Assembly: GCA_950060715.1 (NCBI GenBank)
Contig: CATLVA010000043.1
Span: 1-8,685 of the forward strand
Direction of reading: 5' to 3'
DNA length: 8,685 nucleotides
From: an uncultured Oligoflexia bacterium
Lineage (GTDB): Bacteria > Bdellovibrionota > Bacteriovoracia > Bacteriovoracales > Bacteriovoracaceae
Made by a program: the position numbers and the translations under genes
The notes under the pieces: generated by a model
What the model was told of the DNA's origin: nothing
The model's input: only the letters and a program-made list of their open reading frames with translations
Database searches by the model: none
Part shown: positions 1 through 6,048 of the stretch, piece by piece
Layout: every line of letters begins with the position of its first letter
Numbering within the stretch: the stretch's first letter is position 1

Positions 1-43
1 CCTTCTGAGGCAGATTGCCAACCTTAAAAAGTATGTAAAAACT

Positions 44-77
44 ACATTGCTCCATGAATGTGGAGCAATGTGCTCCA
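44..77 (+). promoter_or_regulatory. Leader with two mutually exclusive hairpins ahead of the TIGR02147 regulator
   Basis: Positions 44-54 and 61-71 are perfect 11-bp inverted arms around a 6-base loop. The right-hand arm (TGGAGC, 61-66) can instead pair with a third segment (GCTCCA, 72-77) around a 5-base loop, so three related segments compete. No T tract follows on the plus strand; on the minus strand the stem is followed by AGTTTTT. It may be a regulator-binding dyad, an attenuator, or the terminator of a gene left of the window. The structure is directly visible; its role is an inference. Confidence 0.5.
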
Positions 78-101
78 AAAATAGTTTAATATTGGAATTG
101 T

Positions 102-866
102 ATGAATCAGGAAAATAATTACCGAGACATTCTCCAAGTTGAATTTCAATCCAGGAAGGCCAGAAATCAATATTATTCACTGAGAGCTTTTGCACAATCC
201 ATTGGGATTGGCTCAGGAGCATTGAGTGAAATCTTAAATGGAAAAAGAAACCTAGGGCTTAATAAAGCTCAGACTATAGTTGAGAAACTAAACTTTGATG
301 AGTTTGAAAAAGCTGCTTTTTTAAATTCAGTTCAATCCAATTCTACTGGAGTCACAAGCACTCCCAAACGAAAGAATACAGAACTAAGTCTTGAAGCATT
401 TGAAATCGTTTCAAGCACCGATTGTATGTCTATATTGGCGCTTGCTGATTTAGATGATTTTAGACTTGATGTCGAGTGGATTGCCTATAGGTTAGGAATC
501 AAAATTAAAGATGTAGAAGACTCATTAAAAAAGATGAGGTTAGTTGGATTACTAAAAGAAGTAGACGGAGTTGAAATGATTTCTGATGACTTTGTTTTCA
601 GTCCTGAGGAAATCCCTTCTCGTGCCGTAAAAAACTATCATCATCAAATGTTAAGTAAAGCATCAACAGCTTTAGAAGAGCAGATGGTTCAAAAGAGAGA
701 TATATCAGGCATCTCTTTTGCTATTGATAAAAAAGACATTGAAAGTATTAAGAAAGATATCCTTAACTTTCAAAAACGAATGGTAAAAAAATATTCAGAA
801 GGCAAAAAGAATGAAGTTTATCACCTTGAGATGGCACTTTTTGCGCTAACTAATGAGGAATTATGA
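102..866 (+). CDS. TIGR02147/DUF4423-family transcriptional regulator
   Basis: This is a 254-residue cytoplasmic protein that I recognise as TIGR02147-like, a family common in Fibrobacter and in Bdellovibrio-type bacteria. Residues about 22-60 form an XRE-like helix-turn-helix: the segment SLRAFAQSIG, then SGALSEILNGKR, matches the family's DNA-reading motif. Residues about 98-160 look like a winged helix (DLDDF, then two amphipathic helices ending RLVGLLKEVDG). A helical C-terminal part contains the family-like RAVKNYHHQML segment at 174-184. The start is fixed by an in-frame stop at 87-89 and the lack of any other nearby Met; the ribosome binding site is weak (GGAA near 94). The stop overlaps the next start as ATGA, so it is probably translationally coupled to the surface-protein gene and may control it. 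Targets and ligand are unknown. Confidence 0.82.
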   Translation: MNQENNYRDILQVEFQSRKARNQYYSLRAFAQSIGIGSGALSEILNGKRNLGLNKAQTIVEKLNFDEFEKAAFLNSVQSNSTGVTSTPKRKNTELSLEAFEIVSSTDCMSILALADLDDFRLDVEWIAYRLGIKIKDVEDSLKKMRLVGLLKEVDGVEMISDDFVFSPEEIPSRAVKNYHHQMLSKASTALEEQMVQKRDISGISFAIDKKDIESIKKDILNFQKRMVKKYSEGKKNEVYHLEMALFALTNEEL

Positions 867-2254
867 AAAAGATATTTAGTTTAACATTAATTTTAGCGAC
901 TCAATTAAGCTTTGCTGCTCAGACAGCTCAAGGTCCAGTGAGAGTTGGAAATGGCGACGATGGTGAAGACCTTCAAAGCTTCGAGGTGATCGAAGATGGA
1001 GCAATTGTTGAAGCAAGACAGAAAGCCGTACAGCTTTTGAAGTCATTTAAGATTCAGAAGATTGAAGGATTAGGAAATTTAATTCCAGAAGTCGAAAATA
1101 CTAAACTTTATATGACAAAGAAGGGACTAAACCCAGCTGAGCTTGCCAAGCTTGGAGCTTTTACGAGTGATGCAACTGGGCTCGTTTATGCTCGTACTAT
1201 GCCAGAGCCATATGCTCCGACTAGGTTCTTTCCTGCAGCTGCCAAATTAGATGAATCCCAACTGATTGCTCTGCATATTCATGAAGCACTACATAGAGCT
1301 CTTGCTCCTGATATTAGAGAGAATGAGCAAGTGGCGACAACAATCACTGAGAGCATCGTGGAACCTAATGCATCATTTGATCGAATAGAAGCAACGGTGG
1401 CCAGGTTTAGAAGAGAAAAAAATCAGCAGGTGATTGCCGCAAATAATGGTTATACGGGAGCCTCTCAAATCAAGGTTCCTGAGAAATCTAGATTAAAGAA
1501 TCCATCCACTTTTGGCTTGGAAGCACGCCTTTTTAATCGAGACGAAGATTCAGAAATTGTCACAGGTAAAAAAATAACAAGTATGTATTTACTACGAAGT
1601 CATCTCTATCCTTTTGGTAAAAATGAGTCAGCCATGGGAATTGGGATAGATGCATCGGTCGTAAAGACAGAGGACGATAGTTTTATGGGGCCACTGTCAG
1701 TAGGTGCTAGGTATCGGTTATACACCCACAGGGATTTTGATATAGAAGGTTTTGCTCAAGTTAATTTAAATACACTCTCTGATGAGGAACTGAAGAACTC
1801 AATGATGGGACGTGATACTCATACAGTTGGGTTAACTTTAGAGACACAGAGAGATTATTTTTATATCCAAAATGATTTGTTTTACACTTTTGAATCTGAG
1901 GTTGAGGAGAAGGTTGGAAATGTGGACTATACTTATACTTTTGGAAGTATCCTGGGGATTAACCTTAAGGCTGGAACTCATTACAAGAACTTTATGCTAG
2001 GTGGTTTTGCTGAAGTTCTGCTTGCTGATAATTTTATAGCCGAAGGTGGAGATTACAACTATGAGACGGGGAGGTTGCGAATCGTTTCATGGGGACCTAA
2101 TATTGAGTATCGTAAGAAAAACTATTCATTGAGTTTAAGAGGTCGATTCATTCTAGATTCTTCTAAAGGAGCTAGCTATGATTACCTTTCAGATTTGATG
2201 GGGTACGGAGTAGGGCAAGGAAGTCTACAAACACAAGTTAATGTATTCTTTTAA
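863..2254 (+). CDS. Exported HExxH (zincin-like) protein with a C-terminal outer-membrane barrel
   Basis: The protein has 463 residues. A signal peptide spans residues 1 to about 18-19 (hydrophobic core, then SFA-A). The N-terminal soluble part carries HEALH at 140-144, a zinc-protease-type HExxH motif with an additional His at 138; acidic residues E153, E155 and E163 are candidate third ligands. From about residue 215 to the end the sequence alternates polar and hydrophobic residues in many short strands rich in Tyr, Phe and Gly, and it closes on VNVFF, as expected for an outer-membrane barrel ending in an aromatic residue. The start is supported by GAGGAA at 855-860 and by the signal peptide. 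It overlaps the regulator gene by 4 bases and is followed after 11 bases by a lipoprotein gene. No named family is recognised. Protease activity is inferred from the motif alone; the HExxH could be structural or fortuitous. Confidence 0.72.
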   Translation: MKKIFSLTLILATQLSFAAQTAQGPVRVGNGDDGEDLQSFEVIEDGAIVEARQKAVQLLKSFKIQKIEGLGNLIPEVENTKLYMTKKGLNPAELAKLGAFTSDATGLVYARTMPEPYAPTRFFPAAAKLDESQLIALHIHEALHRALAPDIRENEQVATTITESIVEPNASFDRIEATVARFRREKNQQVIAANNGYTGASQIKVPEKSRLKNPSTFGLEARLFNRDEDSEIVTGKKITSMYLLRSHLYPFGKNESAMGIGIDASVVKTEDDSFMGPLSVGARYRLYTHRDFDIEGFAQVNLNTLSDEELKNSMMGRDTHTVGLTLETQRDYFYIQNDLFYTFESEVEEKVGNVDYTYTFGSILGINLKAGTHYKNFMLGGFAEVLLADNFIAEGGDYNYETGRLRIVSWGPNIEYRKKNYSLSLRGRFILDSSKGASYDYLSDLMGYGVGQGSLQTQVNVFF

Positions 2255-2265
2255 AGGAAAGAGCT

Positions 2266-2913
2266 GTGAAGTTTAATTGGTTTTTTATCATTTTAGCTAC
2301 GGGTATCCTTCAATCATGTGGTGTAAGCCCATATGAAGATGTTGATGGAGATGATTATTACGAGCAAAAGTTCTTCTCTAATGGAGTGAAATTAATTAGT
2401 CCCTCCATTGATGACCCTCGTGATGAGCGATCAATGAAACAAGACTCCTATAAATTGAATTCAAAAGCACGATTACTGGCTCGCTTAGAGAAAATTTCCG
2501 ATCGTAGCGGACGAGCCGTCGTCAATGATGAAAAGCGCATGTATTTTGCGATTAGTTCAGATAGCTTTATTGATAATCAGTCTCAGTATGAAACAAATAT
2601 TCAAATCTGTCCTCTAACGACAAACTGGATGATGCTTGCTACTTGGAATCAAGCTCATCCCTTTCCAGATTCCAACGGAAAGTGGAAGAAAAAGGGTGGT
2701 GATTACGCTGAAGAAGATTGCGTGACAGCGGATTTATCCTATCCTGACGGCAGAGAAGACTCCTTGTATTTTGATGTAAGTGATTGGTATGTCTATTATG
2801 TTCAGTCCCATAAGAAGAATTATGGTCTTGTCATCAAAGTAGATGGTGAAGTTGAAATATTCGGTGAGGAAGACACACTTCGGGCACCTAGGTTTATTTG
2901 GCAGGCCAGATAG
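2266..2913 (+). CDS. Lipoprotein with DNRLRE/CBM96-like region
   Basis: This 215-residue protein starts with GTG, preceded by AAAGGA at 2253-2258, which overlaps the upstream stop codon. Residues 1-17 are a lipoprotein signal with lipobox LQSC, so Cys18 would be lipidated; Gly19 gives no inner-membrane retention signal, which favours the outer membrane. An acidic stretch (residues 23-33) follows. Residues about 110-215 recall DNRLRE-type carbohydrate-binding modules (CBM96-like): the segment NWMMLATWN, then KWKKKGGDY, then LYFDVSDW, then NYGLVIKV, and finally an RAPRF ending. Cys115 and Cys152 could form a disulfide in the periplasm or at the surface. It is the third gene of the operon with the HExxH barrel protein, so the two may act together on a surface glycan or protein. 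Family membership is recalled from pattern and is moderate at best; the N-terminal half is unassigned. Confidence 0.7.
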   Translation: MKFNWFFIILATGILQSCGVSPYEDVDGDDYYEQKFFSNGVKLISPSIDDPRDERSMKQDSYKLNSKARLLARLEKISDRSGRAVVNDEKRMYFAISSDSFIDNQSQYETNIQICPLTTNWMMLATWNQAHPFPDSNGKWKKKGGDYAEEDCVTADLSYPDGREDSLYFDVSDWYVYYVQSHKKNYGLVIKVDGEVEIFGEEDTLRAPRFIWQAR

Positions 2914-2919
2914 GTATTT

Positions 2920-2949
2920 TTGTAAATAATTCATATTTTTTAATATAGA
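2920..2949 (+). promoter_or_regulatory. Candidate sigma70-type promoter of the RRM gene
   Basis: TTGTAA at 2920-2925 and TATAGA at 2944-2949 are separated by 18 bases, about 37 bases ahead of the RRM start. This suggests a transcript separate from the upstream operon. Both boxes match the consensus only partly, and the region is AT-rich, so chance matches are likely. Confidence 0.35.
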
Positions 2950-2986
2950 TCGCGCCTTAGTCTATTAAAGATGATAAAAGTGCCGC

Positions 2987-3289
2987 ATGAAAAATCAAAG
3001 AAGATCTAGTTTTAATGACCCTGCTAAAAAATTCACAAAAATTTATGTGGGGAATCTTGTCTATTCTATGGATGAGGGAAATATCCACAGTATTTTCGCA
3101 AAGTACGGTAAAGTGGGAAAAATTGAAGTAATCCGCGACCCGAAGACAAAGCAAAGCAAGGGAATCGCATTCCTGCAAATGTACAATAAAGAGGATGCTA
3201 AAAAAGCGATTACCAAACTTAACGGAAGTCAAATTAACGGTAGAACATTGAAAGTAAGTGTTGCCTTGGAGCGTGGTGTAAGCAAATAG
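2987..3289 (+). CDS. Small RRM-domain RNA-binding protein
   Basis: The protein has 100 residues and is essentially a single RNA recognition motif with a short basic N-terminal tail (residues 1-16). RNP2 is IYVGNL (19-24). RNP1 is KGIAFLQM (58-65), with the RNA-stacking aromatics Tyr20 and Phe62 present, but the usual Phe/Tyr at RNP1 position 3 is Ile60. The fold order is as expected: beta1, helix (GNIHSIFAKYG), beta2-3, then helix (KEDAKKAITKLNG) and a final strand. It ends soon after the domain and lacks the Gly-rich tail seen in many cyanobacterial relatives. It should bind single-stranded RNA in the cytoplasm; targets are unknown. It lies between two exported-protein genes, with no sign of an operon with either. 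Confidence 0.93.
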   Translation: MKNQRRSSFNDPAKKFTKIYVGNLVYSMDEGNIHSIFAKYGKVGKIEVIRDPKTKQSKGIAFLQMYNKEDAKKAITKLNGSQINGRTLKVSVALERGVSK

Positions 3290-3363
3290 TGCGTGGCACT
3301 GTTTGGCTAAACTTAGACTTATCTAACTTATAACTTTTTTTTCCTTTTAGAATAAAGTTCTCG

Positions 3364-3393
3364 TTGCTATTCGTATTGGATTGAAATTATATT
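3364..3393 (+). promoter_or_regulatory. Candidate promoter of the polysaccharide deacetylase gene
   Basis: TTGCTA at 3364-3369 and TATATT at 3388-3393 are spaced by 18 bases and end 32 bases before the start codon. TATATT differs from the consensus at one position. The 136-base gap also holds a T tract at 3334-3342 and a weak TTAGA/TCTAA hairpin before it, which might end the RRM transcript. No strong terminator is seen. Confidence 0.3.
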
Positions 3394-3425
3394 AATTAAT
3401 CAAATCTATTAGACTAACTGGTTTC

Positions 3426-4331
3426 ATGAAAAATTTGTTGTACGTCGTGTTATTTCTCACTTTTACCCTTTCTTCTCAAGGCAAGGAGATTGCAATTTCA
3501 TTTGATGACTGTCCGTCAGGTAGTAGTCATTTTCAGTCAGGCGAAGAGCGAACGAGAAAACTTATTGAAGGCTTAAACGAGTCAGGTGTTAAACAGGCCA
3601 TCTTTTTCTGTAACTCTCGACGTGTAGTTGAAGGTGGCACTAATAAAAAAAGGCTTATTCAACTTTCTGATGCTGGCCATATAGTTGGAAACCATACTCA
3701 TTCACACCTAAATTTAGATGTGGTGGGAAGTGAGCTTTTCATTGAAGATATAAAACTCGCTGAAAAGCATTTGAAGTCTATTCCACGTTATCAAAAGTTT
3801 TTTCGTTACCCTTATTTAAACAGTGGCAAAACTCTTAAGGAGAGGGCCGAGGTTTTGGCTGCTTTAAATCAGATGGGATATCGACACGGTTATGTCACAG
3901 TTGATAATTATGATTGGTATATGGACTCTCTTTTTAGAGATGCACTTCGAGAAAAAAAGAAAATTGACTATAAAAAACTGGGTGAGTTCTACGTTAAGTA
4001 TTTAATTGAGAGCGTAGAGTTCTATGATGAAATGGCATTAAAAGTTGTTGGGAAGTCTCCAAAACATGTATTGTTGCTCCATGAAAACGATCTCGCATCT
4101 CTCTATATTAAAGACTTTATTATGGCATTAAAAGCTAAGGGATGGAGAGTGATTCCAGCGGAAGATGCCTATACTGATGAGTTTACTATTCCTGATCCAG
4201 AGATCGTTATGGGGCAAAGCCGAATTGTCCGAGTGGCCAAGGCCAAAGGCTATCAAGGAAAGCTTAAACATGAGCTAGAAAATGAAGTGAGTTGGTTCGG
4301 CCTTTTAGAGAAACTTAAAATTATAAAATAA
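3426..4331 (+). CDS. Exported NodB-type polysaccharide deacetylase (CE4-like)
   Basis: The protein has 301 residues. It starts directly with a signal peptide (residues 1 to about 19), so it acts in the periplasm or outside the cell. It shows the ordered NodB motifs: ISFDDCP (24-30; Asp27 as base and Asp28 as metal ligand), HTHSH (90-94; metal ligands His90 and His94), FRYPYL (126-131), VDNYDW (159-164) and LLLHEN with catalytic His219. Such enzymes remove acetyl groups from N- or O-acetylated sugars such as peptidoglycan or chitin oligomers. The CP after FDD differs from the classical FDDGP and resembles the FDDLP subgroup. In Bdellovibrio, related enzymes deacetylate prey peptidoglycan, but substrate cannot be read here. 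The ribosome binding site is weak. Transcription ends at a strong terminator overlapping the stop codon. Confidence 0.9.
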   Translation: MKNLLYVVLFLTFTLSSQGKEIAISFDDCPSGSSHFQSGEERTRKLIEGLNESGVKQAIFFCNSRRVVEGGTNKKRLIQLSDAGHIVGNHTHSHLNLDVVGSELFIEDIKLAEKHLKSIPRYQKFFRYPYLNSGKTLKERAEVLAALNQMGYRHGYVTVDNYDWYMDSLFRDALREKKKIDYKKLGEFYVKYLIESVEFYDEMALKVVGKSPKHVLLLHENDLASLYIKDFIMALKAKGWRVIPAEDAYTDEFTIPDPEIVMGQSRIVRVAKAKGYQGKLKHELENEVSWFGLLEKLKIIK

Positions 4332-4357
4332 AAAAAGCCTCAACTGAGGCTTTTTTT
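4330..4357. terminator. Bidirectional intrinsic terminator between convergent genes
   Basis: The arms GCCTC (4337-4341) and GAGGC (4346-4350) enclose a 4-base loop. Seven A's (4330-4336) and seven T's (4351-4357) flank them and also pair. The structure reads as an intrinsic terminator on both strands. It includes part of the stop codons of both the deacetylase gene (stop at 4329-4331) and the SulP gene (stop at 4356-4358). Confidence 0.95.
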
Positions 4358-5849
4358 ATACGTTAACTTGTTTTGCTTCAAAAATTTTATTAGCTTTGTT
4401 GACTACTGATTGGCAGTCTGGACTGAGGTTTTTCACATAGACCTCTTTTCCAAGCTTCTTATATTTTGCCACAATATTATTAATGACTTCAATACTTGAA
4501 TAGTCACATACCTTTGAGTCTTTGAAGTCCATGAAAATCTCCTGTGGATCTTCTGCTGGATTAAACAGAGCTTGAAAGCTTTGAACCGAACCAAAGAACA
4601 ATGGTCCTTTGAGGATATAATGTTTTCCCCCGTTAGAGTCGATGTATTCAATATGGTTAATATACTCTGATTTCTCCCATGCAAACTTTAAAGCTGAAAA
4701 GATAACTCCACAGAAGACTGCGATTGCAAGGTCAGTGAAGACAGTAACACTTGATACAAGAATGATAACAAATGCATCACTACGAGGGATTTTATTGAGT
4801 ACTCTGATACTTGACCATGCGAATGTTCCAATTACTACCATGAACATAATTCCGACAAGTGCAGCTAGAGGGATCATTTCAATAAAGGCGGAACCACTTA
4901 AAATGAAAAAAAGTAAAAAGAGAGCGGCACTAATACCTGAAGCTCTTCCTCTTCCTCCTGAGTTTACATTGATCATACTCTGGCCAATCATGGCACATCC
5001 ACCCATACCACCAAAAAAGCCAGTCACAATATTTGCCACACCCTGACCAATACATTCCTTGTTGGCACGCCCTCTTGTTTCAGTTACCTCATCAACAAGC
5101 TGAAGTGTCATGAGAGATTCAATTAAACCTACCGCGGCTAAAATTGCAGAGTAAGGGAGAATAATTTTTAAAGTTTCGAGGCTGAAGTTAACCTGAGGAA
5201 TATGAAAACTTGGTAGTCCTCCTCCAACGGATGCCATATCTGCAACTGTTCGAGTGTCTATATTAAAAAAGTGAACTATAGCCGTGATTATTCCAATCGC
5301 CGCTAAGGAAGAAGGAACTGCTTTCGTAAGTTTAGGAAGTCCAACGATAATAAGCATCGTTAAGCCCACAAGTCCTAGCATAACTAGCATATCTGTTTGG
5401 CCAAGCCATTGAGTTACACCGTTGGCATCAGTGAATTTAAACTGAGAAAGCTGGGCCATAAAAATGACGATCGCAAGACCATTTACGAACCCTAACATTA
5501 CTGGATGGGGAATTAGTCTGACAAACTTTCCAAGCTGCAGGACACCCGCAAGAATTTGGATAAGACCCATTAACACAACTGCAGCAAAAAGGTATTCAAC
5601 CCCATGCTGCGCTACCAGCGTAACAATTACAACTGCAAGAGCTCCAGTTGCTCCTGAAATCATTCCTGGTCTTCCACCGAGAATGGCAGTAATTAGCCCG
5701 ATAAAGAAAGCTGAATAGAGCCCAACTAATGGTTCAACACCTGCGACAAACGCAAATGCGACTGCTTCAGGAACTAATGCGAGTGCGACAGTTAGACCTG
5801 AAAGTAGGTCATTTTTTAATGTTTTTTTACTTTGAATTATAAAATCCAT
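4356..5849 (-). CDS. SulP-family inorganic anion transporter with STAS domain
   Basis: The protein has 497 residues and is an inner-membrane transporter of the SulP (SLC26-like) family. Residues about 15-390 are the membrane domain with roughly 12-14 hydrophobic segments. They include the family signature ALVPEAVAFAFVAGVEP (24-40), the GGRPGMISGATGA loop (58-70), and GLIES (241-245) followed by the conserved GGMGGCAMIGQSMIN segment (280-294). Residues about 400-490 form a STAS domain (IFMDFKDSKVCDYSSIEVI), the usual cytoplasmic regulatory part. The length matches the shorter bacterial members. Substrate (sulfate, bicarbonate or another anion) cannot be fixed; no carbonic anhydrase gene is fused or adjacent to argue for bicarbonate. 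A weak ribosome binding site (AAAGG) sits 10 bases before the start. It is monocistronic and divergent from the MBL operon. Confidence 0.93.
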   Translation of the reverse strand: MDFIIQSKKTLKNDLLSGLTVALALVPEAVAFAFVAGVEPLVGLYSAFFIGLITAILGGRPGMISGATGALAVVIVTLVAQHGVEYLFAAVVLMGLIQILAGVLQLGKFVRLIPHPVMLGFVNGLAIVIFMAQLSQFKFTDANGVTQWLGQTDMLVMLGLVGLTMLIIVGLPKLTKAVPSSLAAIGIITAIVHFFNIDTRTVADMASVGGGLPSFHIPQVNFSLETLKIILPYSAILAAVGLIESLMTLQLVDEVTETRGRANKECIGQGVANIVTGFFGGMGGCAMIGQSMINVNSGGRGRASGISAALFLLFFILSGSAFIEMIPLAALVGIMFMVVIGTFAWSSIRVLNKIPRSDAFVIILVSSVTVFTDLAIAVFCGVIFSALKFAWEKSEYINHIEYIDSNGGKHYILKGPLFFGSVQSFQALFNPAEDPQEIFMDFKDSKVCDYSSIEVINNIVAKYKKLGKEVYVKNLSPDCQSVVNKANKIFEAKQVNV

Positions 5850-5888
5850 GGTGAATTTGCCTTTGGCTTAATGAAAACTTAAGAGACC

Positions 5889-5917
5889 TTTTTAAACCTC
5901 TTCCCCAATATAATCAA
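5889..5917 (-). promoter_or_regulatory. Candidate promoter of the SulP gene
   Basis: On the minus strand, TTGATT (plus positions 5912-5917) and TAAAAA (5889-5894) are separated by 17 bases. This predicts a transcript start near 5882 and a leader of about 33 bases. Each box matches 4 of 6 consensus bases. Confidence 0.3.
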
Positions 5918-5965
5918 GGTTTTACTTATTAAGATTGGGTGAGTGTGAAATCCTTTCATGTTTAT

Positions 5966-5983
5966 GTATACATATGTGTTTAC
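5966..5983. promoter_or_regulatory. Dyad operator copy A, GTATACA-N4-TGTTTAC
   Basis: The 7-base arms GTATACA (5966-5972) and TGTTTAC (5977-5983) are inverted with one mismatch per arm pair around the spacer TATG. The same two arms recur exactly 52 bases downstream with a different spacer. This is the pattern of a binding site for a dimeric regulator. It lies just upstream of the candidate -35 box of the MBL gene. Confidence 0.55.
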
Positions 5984-5990
5984 TTTTTGC

Positions 5991-6019
5991 TTGCGAAAAA
6001 TCTCATCTCGGATTAAAGT
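5991..6019 (+). promoter_or_regulatory. Candidate promoter of the MBL-csaA operon
   Basis: TTGCGA (5991-5996) and TAAAGT (6014-6019) are spaced by 17 bases, about 30 bases ahead of the chosen MBL start. Dyad A ends just before the -35 box, and dyad B covers the end of the -10 box and the expected transcript start near 6026. This placement fits repression. Both boxes are 4 of 6 matches. Confidence 0.35.
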
Positions 6020-6035
6020 ATACACAGATGTTTAC
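6018..6035. promoter_or_regulatory. Dyad operator copy B, GTATACA-N4-TGTTTAC
   Basis: The arms GTATACA (6018-6024) and TGTTTAC (6029-6035) are identical to those of copy A, but the spacer is CAGA. The centre-to-centre distance to copy A is 52 bases, close to five helical turns, so two bound dimers would sit on the same DNA face. It ends 13 bases before the MBL start codon. Confidence 0.55.
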
Positions 6036-6048
6036 TTTTGGAGAGTTC

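Noticed and set aside
2..118. Open frame entering from the left edge and ending at 116-118
   Set aside because: It would run through the perfect inverted repeat and into the regulator gene, and it is too short to judge. Another frame ends at 25-27, so no upstream gene tail can be assigned.
1280..1330. Metzincin-type extended zinc motif in the barrel protein
   Set aside because: The Gly and third His of HExxHxxGxxH are absent; only a plain HExxH is supported.
2734..2934. Minus-strand open frame of 66 codons over the lipoprotein gene end
   Set aside because: It lies opposite a convincing gene with lipobox, ribosome binding site and operon spacing, and it shows no features of its own.
2971..3009. 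13-codon open frame (12 residues) overlapping the RRM start
   Set aside because: It has no good ribosome binding site and no amino-acid bias suggesting a leader peptide; it is likely chance.
3288..3300. AGTGC/GCACT hairpin right after the RRM gene as a terminator
   Set aside because: The stem is only 5 bp with a 3-base loop and no adjacent T tract; the T run at 3334 is too far away.
4642..5046. 134-codon open frame antisense to the SulP gene
   Set aside because: The SulP frame is clearly coding here with conserved membrane signatures; the antisense product is rich in Thr, Ile and Pro with no family features.
5935..6048. N-terminal extension of the MBL protein back to a TTG start
   Set aside because: It would place 38 Cys-rich, atypical residues before a good lipoprotein signal, and it overlaps the dyads and candidate promoter. 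The start at 6049 has GGAGAG at the right distance.
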